Of a DNA stretch of 64,000 bases, positions 55,458-64,000 are shown in pieces (the stretch's first letter is position 1; each line of letters begins with the position of its first letter). The position numbers were made by a program, and so were the translations under genes. Source of the stretch: Didemnitutus sp041906465. GTDB lineage: Bacteria; Verrucomicrobiota; Verrucomicrobiia; Opitutales; Opitutaceae. The notes beneath the pieces are model-generated. The model saw only the letters and a list, made by a program, of their open reading frames with translations. It was not told where the DNA came from and ran no database searches. Location: contig JAYRJE010000017.1 of assembly GCA_041906465.1 (NCBI GenBank), positions 1 to 64,000 on the forward strand, in the 5' to 3' direction.

Positions 55458-55620
55458 GGCGTGGAGGAATGTCGCTGTTACTATCCGGATTTTTCCCTAT
55501 CCCGCTGCGCACGCGTTGCCTTTAAGCGCCCAGTTCTTGGCCGACCATGCCGCCCTTTCTCCAAGATATGCGCACGGATGACCAAGCCCTGCAAAGCGAG
55601 CGCAACTAGGGCGTGGCAAA

Positions 55621-56103
55621 ATGGCGCCCGTGGACGCCCCCGAGTCAGCGCAATTAGAGGGAATTCGACCCGCCATTAAAAAGGAATGGGAGTCTCTCTT
55701 GCGCGCCGAGCCGGCGCCGTCGCCGCTGGGCAACCCGGACACGCTGCTCTACCTCATGGATGAGACGCTGACCCAGGTGTTCCACGCGCTCGCGGAACAT
55801 CCCCTCGACGCCGTCCTGCGCAAATCCTCGGCACTGCTCGTTCCGCTCCAACGGCACTGCGGCTGCGGGCTGAATCCCCTGCTGAATTATTATGCAACGG
55901 GAGAGCTGGCCGTGCACCTCGTCGCCGCCAAAAGCCTGCCGCAGCCCATGCTCGACGCGCTGCTGACCAGCTTTCACCTGCTCGCCCAGCAGGAAATCGA
56001 CACCCTTTGCTCCGTGTGCCTGAACCGCACGTCGTCGGCCTGCCAGACGCCGGCGGTGCACTCGACGCACCATCATCGGACGCGGCGCGCGAAGCTGGCC
56101 TGA
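55621..56103 (+). CDS. Hypothetical protein with two Cys pairs, 160 residues
   Basis: I do not recognise this protein by name. The mainly helical sequence has RHCGCGLNPLLNYYATGELAV in the middle (about 77-97) and a C-terminal CSVCLNRTSSACQTPAVH tail. These cysteine clusters suggest metal or redox binding. No signal peptide or membrane helix is seen. It diverges from the cbb3 operon and converges with the PocR/AraC regulator, so a link to redox state is possible but unsupported. Confidence 0.6.
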   Translation: MAPVDAPESAQLEGIRPAIKKEWESLLRAEPAPSPLGNPDTLLYLMDETLTQVFHALAEHPLDAVLRKSSALLVPLQRHCGCGLNPLLNYYATGELAVHLVAAKSLPQPMLDALLTSFHLLAQQEIDTLCSVCLNRTSSACQTPAVHSTHHHRTRRAKLA

Positions 56104-56147
56104 TCTGCGCGCGCGGCGCGCAGCGGGGCCGTATCCGCGCAGGCGAA

Positions 56148-57047
56148 TCAGCCCTGCTTCAGCTTCGCACGCCAGGTCGTCGGCGATTCGCCGACGATCT
56201 TGCGGAACACGCGGTTGAACTGCGACAGCGACTGGAAACCGGTCTCGTAGGCCGCCTCGCTGATGCGCTTGTGCGGATTCAGCAGGAGATTCTTCACCTT
56301 CTCGATGCGCACGCGCGCCAGATAATCGGTGAACGTCAGGCCGGTGGCCTGCTTGAACATCTTGCAGAAATAAAACGCGCTCGTGTTCACCGACGCCGCG
56401 ACCTGTCGCAGCGAAATTTCCTCGTGCTGGTGCTCCGCGATGAAGGCCTTGGCGCGCGTGATCATCGGCGACTCGGCCTGCTTCGCCGCGAGCATGAGCT
56501 GATTGCTCAACGATGACAGGTGCTGGGCGAAAATCGTGAGCAGCCGCAACACGGCCTCGTATTGCTTCCGGTCGAGGATGCGCGACTGGTAGTAGGCTTC
56601 CTCGAGCTTCTTCAGGTCGGCCTGCACGCCCCAGTTGATGACTTCGCGCGCGAGCTTGTTGAACTCCTTGGAATTCGGCTTGTGCAGCAGCACCTGGCCG
56701 GTCTGGAGGAACGCCACCAGGTTCTCCCCCACGCGCACCGGCACGGCCGAATCGCAGAGTCCGGCGAAACACTTGAGCGTCTTCGGCTCCATTTTCGATT
56801 CTTCCTCGACGCGCTTCTGCAACTGGAGGCAGGCCGAGCACGTGTGGTTCGTCGTCGCCATCAGCGAGCAGAACGGACTCTCGTTCGGATCGCCGTGGTG
56901 CGGCAGGTCGAACGCTTCGAGCGGACGGAGCGTGATCGGCAAGCCGGTCGTCTCGCGAAACGCCGCTTCGTAGTCGCGGTAGATCTGCGACTCTTTGAGC
57001 TGTTTCACGAGCTCACGGCTGCGGCGGGTTTCGTCCGATGAATTCAC
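56148..57047 (-). CDS. PocR-domain AraC-family regulator
   Basis: The protein (about 299 residues) has an N-terminal PocR sensory domain, from SQIYRDYEAAFRETTGLP through the Cys-containing blocks TNHTCSACLQLQKRVEEES and CFAGLCDSAVPVRVGENLVA. A C-terminal AraC HTH follows (ISLRQVAASVNTSAFYFCKM and ISEAAYETGFQSLSQFNRVF). PocR domains bind small molecules or respond to redox. The start is uncertain: the GTG at 57047 gives the usual short N-terminus, whereas ATGs at 57149 and further upstream add unrelated residues. The regulated genes are not evident. Confidence 0.85.
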   Translation of the reverse strand: MNSSDETRRSRELVKQLKESQIYRDYEAAFRETTGLPITLRPLEAFDLPHHGDPNESPFCSLMATTNHTCSACLQLQKRVEEESKMEPKTLKCFAGLCDSAVPVRVGENLVAFLQTGQVLLHKPNSKEFNKLAREVINWGVQADLKKLEEAYYQSRILDRKQYEAVLRLLTIFAQHLSSLSNQLMLAAKQAESPMITRAKAFIAEHQHEEISLRQVAASVNTSAFYFCKMFKQATGLTFTDYLARVRIEKVKNLLLNPHKRISEAAYETGFQSLSQFNRVFRKIVGESPTTWRAKLKQG

Positions 57048-57255
57048 TACGCGGGCTAGCGAAAGAATTTGATAGCCCCGCGCAATGCTGAGGCAAAATC
57101 TGCGCACAGGTAGCAGGGAAATGCGTGATCTCGCATACATTTCCTTCATCACGCCAAAGCAACAAATGCGCAGCTCTCTCGCGAAGAAACGGTAAATAGC
57201 CCCCGTTCCCGCGATTAACGTTCCCGCCCCGGCCGAACGCGGCGATAAGAAGACC

Positions 57256-57567
57256 ATGTTCGCTGCCGTCGTCTTGCTCGCGGTGCTCGGCACCCACACT
57301 CCCGCCCTTCCGGCGGAGTCGGTGCGCTGGGCGCAGGTGCGCATCGGCATCTCCCGCGAACAGGTCAGCGACCTCCTCGGCGAGCCCCTGATGCGCAACG
57401 CCGCCCGCGGCTATGAACGCTGGGTCTACGACGCCGGCTGCGAAGTGCAGTTTACGCGCGGAGAGGTCACCGCCTGGACCGCGCCCAAAGGCGTGAAAGC
57501 CGCCTCGGCTCCCGTGACTCAACGGGAGACTACGACCGCGCTGCCGCCTTCGCCTCGCCCTTCTTGA
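57256..57567 (+). CDS. Small secreted protein, possibly SmpA/BamE-like
   Basis: The 103-residue protein begins with a signal peptide (MFAAVVLLAVLGTHTPALPA). The short motif WAQVRIGISREQVSDLLGEP follows, then RWVYDAGCEVQFTRGEVT, resembling small outer-membrane assembly domains of the SmpA/OmlA fold. The last 38 bases overlap the convergent symporter gene. The function is unknown. Confidence 0.65.
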   Translation: MFAAVVLLAVLGTHTPALPAESVRWAQVRIGISREQVSDLLGEPLMRNAARGYERWVYDAGCEVQFTRGEVTAWTAPKGVKAASAPVTQRETTTALPPSPRPS

Positions 57568-58915
57568 CGAGTTCGTCGACCACCACCGCCGTGGTGACGT
57601 CGCAACCGACGTTCGTGGCCGTGCGGCACATGTCGAGAATGCGGTCGGTGCCGAGAATGATGCCAATCCCTTCCGGCGGAATGCCAAAGGTGATGAGCAA
57701 ACCCGCGATCAACGGCAGCGACCCGCCCGGAATCCCGGCCACGGCCACCGCACTGAGCACCGAGAGCAGGAGCAGCGTGACCTGCTGCCCGATTGTCAGA
57801 TCGACGCCGAAGACCTGCGCCACGAACAGCACCACGCAGCCTTCGTAGAGCGCCGTGCCGCTCATATTCATCGTCGTGCCGAGCGGGAGCACGAACCCGG
57901 CCGTGCTGGGCGAGATTTTCAGCTTCTCCGTGGCGTTCTCCAGCGCGGCCGGCAGCGTGGCGTTGCTCGAACTCGTCGAAAACGCCGTCACCAGCACGTC
58001 CTTGATGGCCGCGAAATACGCGCGCGGCCGCCACGACGTCCAAAGCCGCAGCCAGATCGACATCGTGCCGAACAGGTGCAACGCCATCACGCCCGCGCAC
58101 CCCAGCACGAACACCGCGAGCGCCACGATGATATCGAGGCCTGACTTCACGATGACGCTGTAGATCAGACACGGCACGGCATAGGGCGCGAGCCGGAGCG
58201 CGAGGTGCACGATGCCGGTCATGAGCTCCGTCACCAGTTCGAGCGCGCTCTGCAACTGCTTGCGCCGCGCATCTCCCAAGGTCGTGCCGACGACACCCAC
58301 CAGAATCGCGAACAGAATCAACGGCAGCACGTCGCCGATCCGCGCCGTGCTCGAGCCTACGACCGCCGCGAGCAGGTTGGCCGGCATGAACATCTCCACG
58401 ATCACGTTCAACGACAGTCCCGTCTGTGTCGCTTGCGTTTGCACGTGTTTCTGGGCCGCGCTGCCGAACTCGGCGAGCAAGCGCTGCTTCGTCGCCTCGT
58501 CGAGGTGATTCCCGGGCTGGAGCACGTTCATCATCACGAGCCCGAGGCCGACGCCGATCGCCATGTTGAGGAAAAAGAAAAAGAAGGTCCGCCCCGCCAG
58601 CGGGCCGAGCTTTTCCGGCCGGCCGAGTTGCACGACGCCGGTCGCGAGCGATGCGAACACCAGCGGCATGATCACGAAAAACAGCAGCCGCAGGAATGTT
58701 TTGCCAAACGGGTCGAGCGCCACCGTCGACAGCCCACGCATCAGCTCGAGGACATTGGGGGCGGATTTGATGCCGATGTGCCCCACGAGCGCCTGCAATC
58801 CTTCCGGCAGGGGAATCTTCGGGCCGAGCAGCAGCGTCAGGACGCCAGCCGCCATGCCGATTACGAGGCCGCGCAGAATACGGTTTGCCAGTTTCGGGTC
58901 GGAAGAACTCGCCAT
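57530..58915 (-). CDS. Dicarboxylate/amino acid:cation symporter (DAACS family)
   Basis: The 461-residue protein has eight membrane helices plus two re-entrant loops. The family signatures are visible: the serine-rich stretch AFSTSSSNATLPAALENA (about 318-335), GFVLPLGTTMNMSGTALYEG (about 345-364), and DRILDMCRTATNVGCDV at the C-terminus. It imports dicarboxylates or acidic amino acids with Na+ or H+. The frame extends far upstream (to 60469), but that part is antisense to the CNNM gene; ATG 58915 is used. The C-terminal codons overlap the convergent small secreted gene. Confidence 0.92.
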   Translation of the reverse strand: MASSSDPKLANRILRGLVIGMAAGVLTLLLGPKIPLPEGLQALVGHIGIKSAPNVLELMRGLSTVALDPFGKTFLRLLFFVIMPLVFASLATGVVQLGRPEKLGPLAGRTFFFFFLNMAIGVGLGLVMMNVLQPGNHLDEATKQRLLAEFGSAAQKHVQTQATQTGLSLNVIVEMFMPANLLAAVVGSSTARIGDVLPLILFAILVGVVGTTLGDARRKQLQSALELVTELMTGIVHLALRLAPYAVPCLIYSVIVKSGLDIIVALAVFVLGCAGVMALHLFGTMSIWLRLWTSWRPRAYFAAIKDVLVTAFSTSSSNATLPAALENATEKLKISPSTAGFVLPLGTTMNMSGTALYEGCVVLFVAQVFGVDLTIGQQVTLLLLSVLSAVAVAGIPGGSLPLIAGLLITFGIPPEGIGIILGTDRILDMCRTATNVGCDVTTAVVVDELVKKGEAKAAARS

Positions 58916-59092
58916 GAGGGGTATGCGTTGGCCGGGCAACCTAGGTGGCGAAAGTTCGCTGGCGAGCGCGAAAGCCCAATCCGTCGCCGTGGAGCAGGCG
59001 TTTGCATCGCATTTCCCGCTGGTTAGCGTCCGCCCCCACCCTACACTCGGCCGTCCCGCCATCCCGGCCCGCCGAGCCGGCCTTTTCCACTC

Positions 59093-60430
<1,338 letters not shown>

Positions 60431-60703
60431 GCGCGTTGCGCCGGGGTGGCGTTGGATCGCAAAACCCACGGGCCGCAGCCAACGACCAAATCCCCGTCCC
60501 GGGCGCGGGCTCTATCTCGCACCCGGGCGCAGCGATCTCTTTCCGCACAACGTGCAGAAGCGCCGGAGCACCTGTGCGCTCGCTCGGTGAACACGGTGTC
60601 CCCGGGGCGGAAGTTTCCGCGCCGCTCCGGAATCGAACGGTAAAGCCCGGCGCGGTTTGACGGTGCCGCGTTCGCGTCCGAACGTCGAGCCCCACCCCTC
60701 CCC

Positions 60704-62650
60704 ATGAAAATGGCGTTTCGTTCCGTCTTCGCCCTCGCGTGGTTGCTGTCCGCCGCATTCGCCTCCGAGCCGCTGCGCTCACCCGACGGGAAAATCGCCG
60801 TCGCATTCGAACTCCGCCCCACCGACGGCACCGCAATCTACCGCGTCCACCACGATGCGGCGCTCGTCGTGCGCGACTCCCAACTCGGCCTTGTGCGCGA
60901 CGACGCGGATTTCTCCCGCGGACTGAAGCGAATCTCTTCCTCCGCGGTCACGAGCGTCGAGGACCGCTACGAACTCCTCACCGGCAAGCGCCGCGTGAAC
61001 GTCTATCGCGCCAACCGTCAGGTGCACCACCTCGCAACCGCGGATGGCCGGAAACTCGACCTCGAGTTCCAAGTCTCGAACGACGGCGTCGCGTTTCGCT
61101 ACGTTTTCCCCGAACCCGCCGCCGGGAAACGCACCATCACCGAGGAGCGGAGCTCGTTTCATTTTCCCACCGGCACGAAGGCCTGGCTGCAACCGATGTC
61201 CGTCGCGAAAACCGGCTGGAAGAACACGAATCCGTCCTACGAGGAACACTACCAGCGCGAGATCGACGTCGGCACGCCATCGACGCTCGGGGCCGGCTGG
61301 GTTTTCCCCGCGTTGTTCCGCGTCAGCGACGATGTCTGGGTCGCGCTCACCGAAACCAACGTGGACCCGAACTATTGCGGCGCGCGCCTGCGCCACGAAT
61401 CGCCGGAGGGCGAGTATCGCATCGGTTTCCCCGATCCGCGCGAGACGATGCGCGGCCGGCCCGTCGTGCCGTCGTCGACGCTGCCGTGGACAACGCCGTG
61501 GCGTGTCATCGCCATCGGTTCGCTCGCGACGATTGCCGAATCCACGCTCGGCACCGACCTCGCCGCCCCGGCGCGCACGCCGCCGATTGCGGCCGAAATT
61601 CGCCCCGGCAAGGCCTCGTGGAGCTGGCCGCTGCTCGGCGACGACCGGACTGTCTACGACGTGCAGAAGCGCTTCATCGATTTCGCCGCCGAGATGGGCT
61701 GGGCGTATTGCCTGATCGATTCGATGTGGGACCAGCAGATCGGCTACGAAAAGATCCAGGAGCTCTCCGATTACGCCGCGACGAAGCACGTCGGCCTGCT
61801 CCTCTGGTATAACTCCAACGGCAACTGGAACGACGCCCCGCAGACGCCGCAGCACCGCATGGGCACGCACGAGAAGCGCGTCGCCGAGTTCGAACGCCTG
61901 CGCGCCATGGGCATCAAGGGTCTGAAAATCGACTTCTTCGGCGGCGACGGTCAGGCGGTGATGGAGTTTTACCACGACATCCTCCGCGATGCGGAACCGT
62001 TCGGCCTGCTCATCAATTTCCATGGCGCCACGCTGCCGCGCGGCTGGACGCGCACGTATCCGCACCTGATGACGATGGAGTCGATCAAGGGATTTGAGTT
62101 CATCACGTTCACACAGGAGAACGCCGATGCCCAGCCGGCGCATTGCGCGATGCTGCCGTTCACGCGGAATCTCTTCGAAGCGATGGATTTCACGCCCGTG
62201 TGTCTCGATCGCCTGCCCGGCAAGGGCATTCGCCGCACCACCGTGCCGTTCGAACTCGCACTCGCCGTGCTCTTCACGTCGGGCATCCAGCATTATCCGG
62301 AGATTCCGGAAGGCATGGCGAAAATGCCGGACTACGTGCGCGACTTCATGCGCCACGTGCCGTCCATCTGGAACGATGTGAAACTGCTCGACGGCTATCC
62401 GGGAAAATTCGCCGTGCTCGCCCGCCAGGGCGACCGTCGCTGGCTCGTCGCCGGCATCAATGGCGAAGCCACGGAAAAGAAACTCGACCTCGACCTCAGC
62501 CGCATCGCCGCCAGCGGGAGCGCCACGCTCATCCTCGACGATCTCCACGGCGGCTTCGAGCAACGCCGCGTCACTTGGAAAGCCGGCGCGCGCCTGCCGC
62601 TGACGCTCGCGCCCAACGGCGGCTTCGTGCTGACGCTCGACGCAAAGTAG
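60704..62650 (+). CDS. Secreted GH97 alpha-glycosidase
   Basis: The 648-residue protein has a signal peptide (VFALAWLLSAAFA) and the GH97 N-terminal beta-domain (LRSPDGKIAVAFELRPTDG). The catalytic barrel and C-terminal beta-domain follow. GLKIDFFGGDGQAVMEFY contains D410, at the place of the nucleophile in retaining members, and TMESIKGFEF contains E459 at a suitable distance for the acid/base. This fits the retaining alpha-galactosidase branch rather than inverting SusB-like alpha-glucosidases. It is therefore a second alpha-galactosidase candidate besides GH27, although it lies outside the main locus. Confidence 0.9.
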   Translation: MKMAFRSVFALAWLLSAAFASEPLRSPDGKIAVAFELRPTDGTAIYRVHHDAALVVRDSQLGLVRDDADFSRGLKRISSSAVTSVEDRYELLTGKRRVNVYRANRQVHHLATADGRKLDLEFQVSNDGVAFRYVFPEPAAGKRTITEERSSFHFPTGTKAWLQPMSVAKTGWKNTNPSYEEHYQREIDVGTPSTLGAGWVFPALFRVSDDVWVALTETNVDPNYCGARLRHESPEGEYRIGFPDPRETMRGRPVVPSSTLPWTTPWRVIAIGSLATIAESTLGTDLAAPARTPPIAAEIRPGKASWSWPLLGDDRTVYDVQKRFIDFAAEMGWAYCLIDSMWDQQIGYEKIQELSDYAATKHVGLLLWYNSNGNWNDAPQTPQHRMGTHEKRVAEFERLRAMGIKGLKIDFFGGDGQAVMEFYHDILRDAEPFGLLINFHGATLPRGWTRTYPHLMTMESIKGFEFITFTQENADAQPAHCAMLPFTRNLFEAMDFTPVCLDRLPGKGIRRTTVPFELALAVLFTSGIQHYPEIPEGMAKMPDYVRDFMRHVPSIWNDVKLLDGYPGKFAVLARQGDRRWLVAGINGEATEKKLDLDLSRIAASGSATLILDDLHGGFEQRRVTWKAGARLPLTLAPNGGFVLTLDAK

Positions 62651-62659
62651 AACCGGCTC

Positions 62660-62738
62660 AAGGTGGTCGCCGCGGTCCCAGCGGCGACAGGGCATCGAGC
62701 GCGCTCACCCCGTCGCTGGGGACAGCGACGGCCACCTT
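62660..62738. repeat. Double-hairpin repeat after GH97 (family B-like)
   Basis: AAGGTGG (62660-62666) and CCACCTT (62732-62738) are perfect inverted ends. GTCGCCGC/GCGGCGAC and CCGTCGCTG/CAGCGACGG form the two inner hairpins. It lies between convergent GH97 and the ABC exporter gene and may end transcription from both. Confidence 0.75.
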
Positions 62739-62775
62739 CTCCACAACGTAGCCAAAGCGCGGCAGTGCACTCGCT

Positions 62776-64000
62776 CTACTCGTTGTCCAGCTGCACAAAC
62801 TGCCGATGCAGCTTCGCATACACGCCGTCGCGCTGAAGCAACTCGGCGTGCTTACCGCGTTCGACGATGCGCCCGTGATCGAGCACCAGGATCAGATCCG
62901 CCTGCCGGATCGTGCTCAACCGGTGCGCCACGATGAAACTCGTGCGCCCGCGCAACAGCGTGACGAGCGCCTTCTGCAATCGCGCTTCCGTCAGCGTGTC
63001 GATCGCGCTCGTCGCCTCGTCGAAGATCAGCAGCCGCGGATCCGCCAGCAACGCCCGCGCAAAACACACCAGCTGCCGCTGCCCGAGCGAGAGCGCGCTG
63101 CCTTTTTCACCGACCTCCGCGTGAATGCCGCCGGGAAGCGCCTCGATCAAGTCCAGGCAGTCGAGCCGGCGCAACGCCTCGATCACCTCGGCGTCCGTCG
63201 CCTCCGGGCGGCCGAGCCGGATATTTTGCGCGACCGTGCCGCTGAAGAGAAAATTCTGCTGCTGCACGAGTCCCATCTGCCGGTGCAACGAATGACTCGT
63301 GATCGTGCGAATCTCGCGACCGTCGATCCGGACTTCGCCGAGAGTCGGCAGGTAGAACTTTGCCGCGAGACTGATGATGGTGCTCTTGCCGCTGCCGGTG
63401 TGGCCGACCAGCGCGACCGCCTGTCCCGGTTCCGCGACGAAGTTCAACCCGTGCACCACCGGGCGGGCCGGATCGTAACCGAAGACGACCTCGCGAAACT
63501 CCACGCGCACGCCGTGGCCCGGAGGCAGGGCGCGACCGCAGGGCGCGCCGCTGGAATCATCGCGGCCGGCCCGGCGGTCCGGCCTTACCTCGTCCCGTCG
63601 CGGGTCAGGCAGCGCCGTCGCCTCCGGCGCATCCTCCCAATCCGGCTTCGCATCGAGCAGGCGGAAAACGCGTTCCGCGCCGGCCATCGAGACGAGCGCC
63701 TGGTTGTATTGATTGCCGATGATCTGGATCGGCGCGAAGAACGTGTTCGCGAGGAGGAAAAACTTGATGAGCGTGTCCATCTCCATGTCGCCGTGCAGCG
63801 CCCGCCAGCCGCCGAGCAGCAGCAGTGCGGAGATGAAGAACTGCGAATTGAGCTCGAGCAGCGGCGTCAGGATCGCCGAGGTGCGTGCGAGCGCGATGTT
63901 GTAGCGCGCGTGGTCGGCGAGCAGGCCGCGGAAAAGGCCGGCATTCGTCGCCTGCCGCGCAAAGCCCTGGGTCACGCGGATGCCGTTGACCGACTCCGCG
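62776..64000 (-). CDS. ABC exporter, membrane plus ATPase (C-terminal part, runs off the window)
   Basis: The visible part includes the end of the membrane domain (LLELNSQFFISALLLLGGWR) and a full ATPase domain: Walker A GHTGSGKS, Q-loop LVQQQNFLF, signature LSLGQRQ, Walker B LLIFDEATSAID and switch His in VAHRLS. The frame stays open to the window end (reading AESVNGIRV), so the N-terminus is outside. It is an ATP-driven exporter of the type used for lipids or drugs. Between the membrane and ATPase domains lies a 70-bp repeat-like insert (63522-63591). Confidence 0.9.
   Translation of the reverse strand, partial: AESVNGIRVTQGFARQATNAGLFRGLLADHARYNIALARTSAILTPLLELNSQFFISALLLLGGWRALHGDMEMDTLIKFFLLANTFFAPIQIIGNQYNQALVSMAGAERVFRLLDAKPDWEDAPEATALPDPRRDEVRPDRRAGRDDSSGAPCGRALPPGHGVRVEFREVVFGYDPARPVVHGLNFVAEPGQAVALVGHTGSGKSTIISLAAKFYLPTLGEVRIDGREIRTITSHSLHRQMGLVQQQNFLFSGTVAQNIRLGRPEATDAEVIEALRRLDCLDLIEALPGGIHAEVGEKGSALSLGQRQLVCFARALLADPRLLIFDEATSAIDTLTEARLQKALVTLLRGRTSFIVAHRLSTIRQADLILVLDHGRIVERGKHAELLQRDGVYAKLHRQFVQLDNE
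63522..63591. repeat. In-frame hairpin repeat in the ABC exporter linker
   Basis: The 70-bp segment runs from GAGGCAGGGC to GGCCTTACCTC, partly matching inverted ends. It has two GC-rich hairpins, GGCGCG/CGCGCC and GGCCGG/CCGGCC. It encodes an Arg/Gly/Pro-rich stretch (EVRPDRRAGRDDSSGAPCGR) between DWEDAPEA and VEFREVVFGYD, where such exporters normally have a short linker. Confidence 0.65.

Noticed and set aside
55458..55620. FNR-type box (TTGAT-N4-ATCAA) before the cbb3 operon
   Set aside because: No good match was found in the gap upstream of ccoS; oxygen control may use another regulator.
60431..60703. A small gene between CNNM and GH97
   Set aside because: Frames here have no start signal or motif; nothing is supported.

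Overview
The window is GC-rich, gene-dense and bacterial. The gene content suggests a plant-polysaccharide-degrading member of the Verrucomicrobia, most like Opitutaceae. The reasons are a TonB-dependent receptor with the N-terminal block 'LSPFVVTADEDVGYTATSTLAG' and no SusD partner, XylR-like and LacI regulators, several GPH sugar symporters, a fused ccoNO oxidase gene, and many short palindromic repeats. No rRNA or marker gene is present, so the taxonomic call is inference.

Layout. Positions 1-3140 are a decayed mobile region: the start of an IS3-type orfA, an unknown gene, a DUF4062 fragment, a truncated tniQ, an apparently intact tniB, the tail of a probable tniA, and the tail of an XRE regulator. 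It abuts the 3' end of a tRNA-Ile2(CAU) gene at 3180-3255. Positions 3336-6515 hold an AraC regulator, an aldo/keto reductase and a zinc alcohol dehydrogenase.

Positions 6557-46965 form a large hemicellulose locus of about 40 kb. It encodes a LacI regulator, GH31 alpha-xylosidase, secreted GH74 xyloglucanase, two GH1, secreted GH2 beta-galactosidase, three GH94 phosphorylases, a PfkB sugar kinase, a secreted acetyl-xylan-esterase-like protein, secreted GH27 alpha-galactosidase, GH130 phosphorylase, GH2 beta-mannosidase, three GPH symporters, a XylR-type regulator, a TonB receptor, a GH5-like secreted hydrolase and an SGNH esterase. Signal peptides are present on GH74, GH2-gal, AXE1, GH27 and the GH5-like protein and absent on GH31, GH1, GH94, GH130 and the beta-mannosidase. 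This suggests outer trimming, TonB import, periplasmic debranching, symport, and then cytoplasmic hydrolysis and phosphorolysis of xyloglucan and galacto(gluco)mannan fragments.

Positions 47081-55457, all on the minus strand, are a cbb3 oxidase operon: ccoS, ccoNO fusion, ccoQ-like, single-haem ccoP, ccoG, a 61-residue membrane protein, a TauE/SafE-like protein and ccoI. Positions 55621-64000 carry an unknown Cys-containing protein, a PocR/AraC regulator, a small secreted protein, a dicarboxylate/amino-acid symporter, a CNNM/CorC protein, GH97 and a truncated ABC exporter.

The most unusual signal is a set of short hairpin repeats. Several families recur between genes. Related or similar elements also sit in frame inside three genes: GH94 at 20206-20257, ccoI at 47692-47716 and 49448-49513, and the ABC exporter at 63522-63591. 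A 9-mer, CGTTAAATC, also recurs in three upstream regions of the sugar locus.
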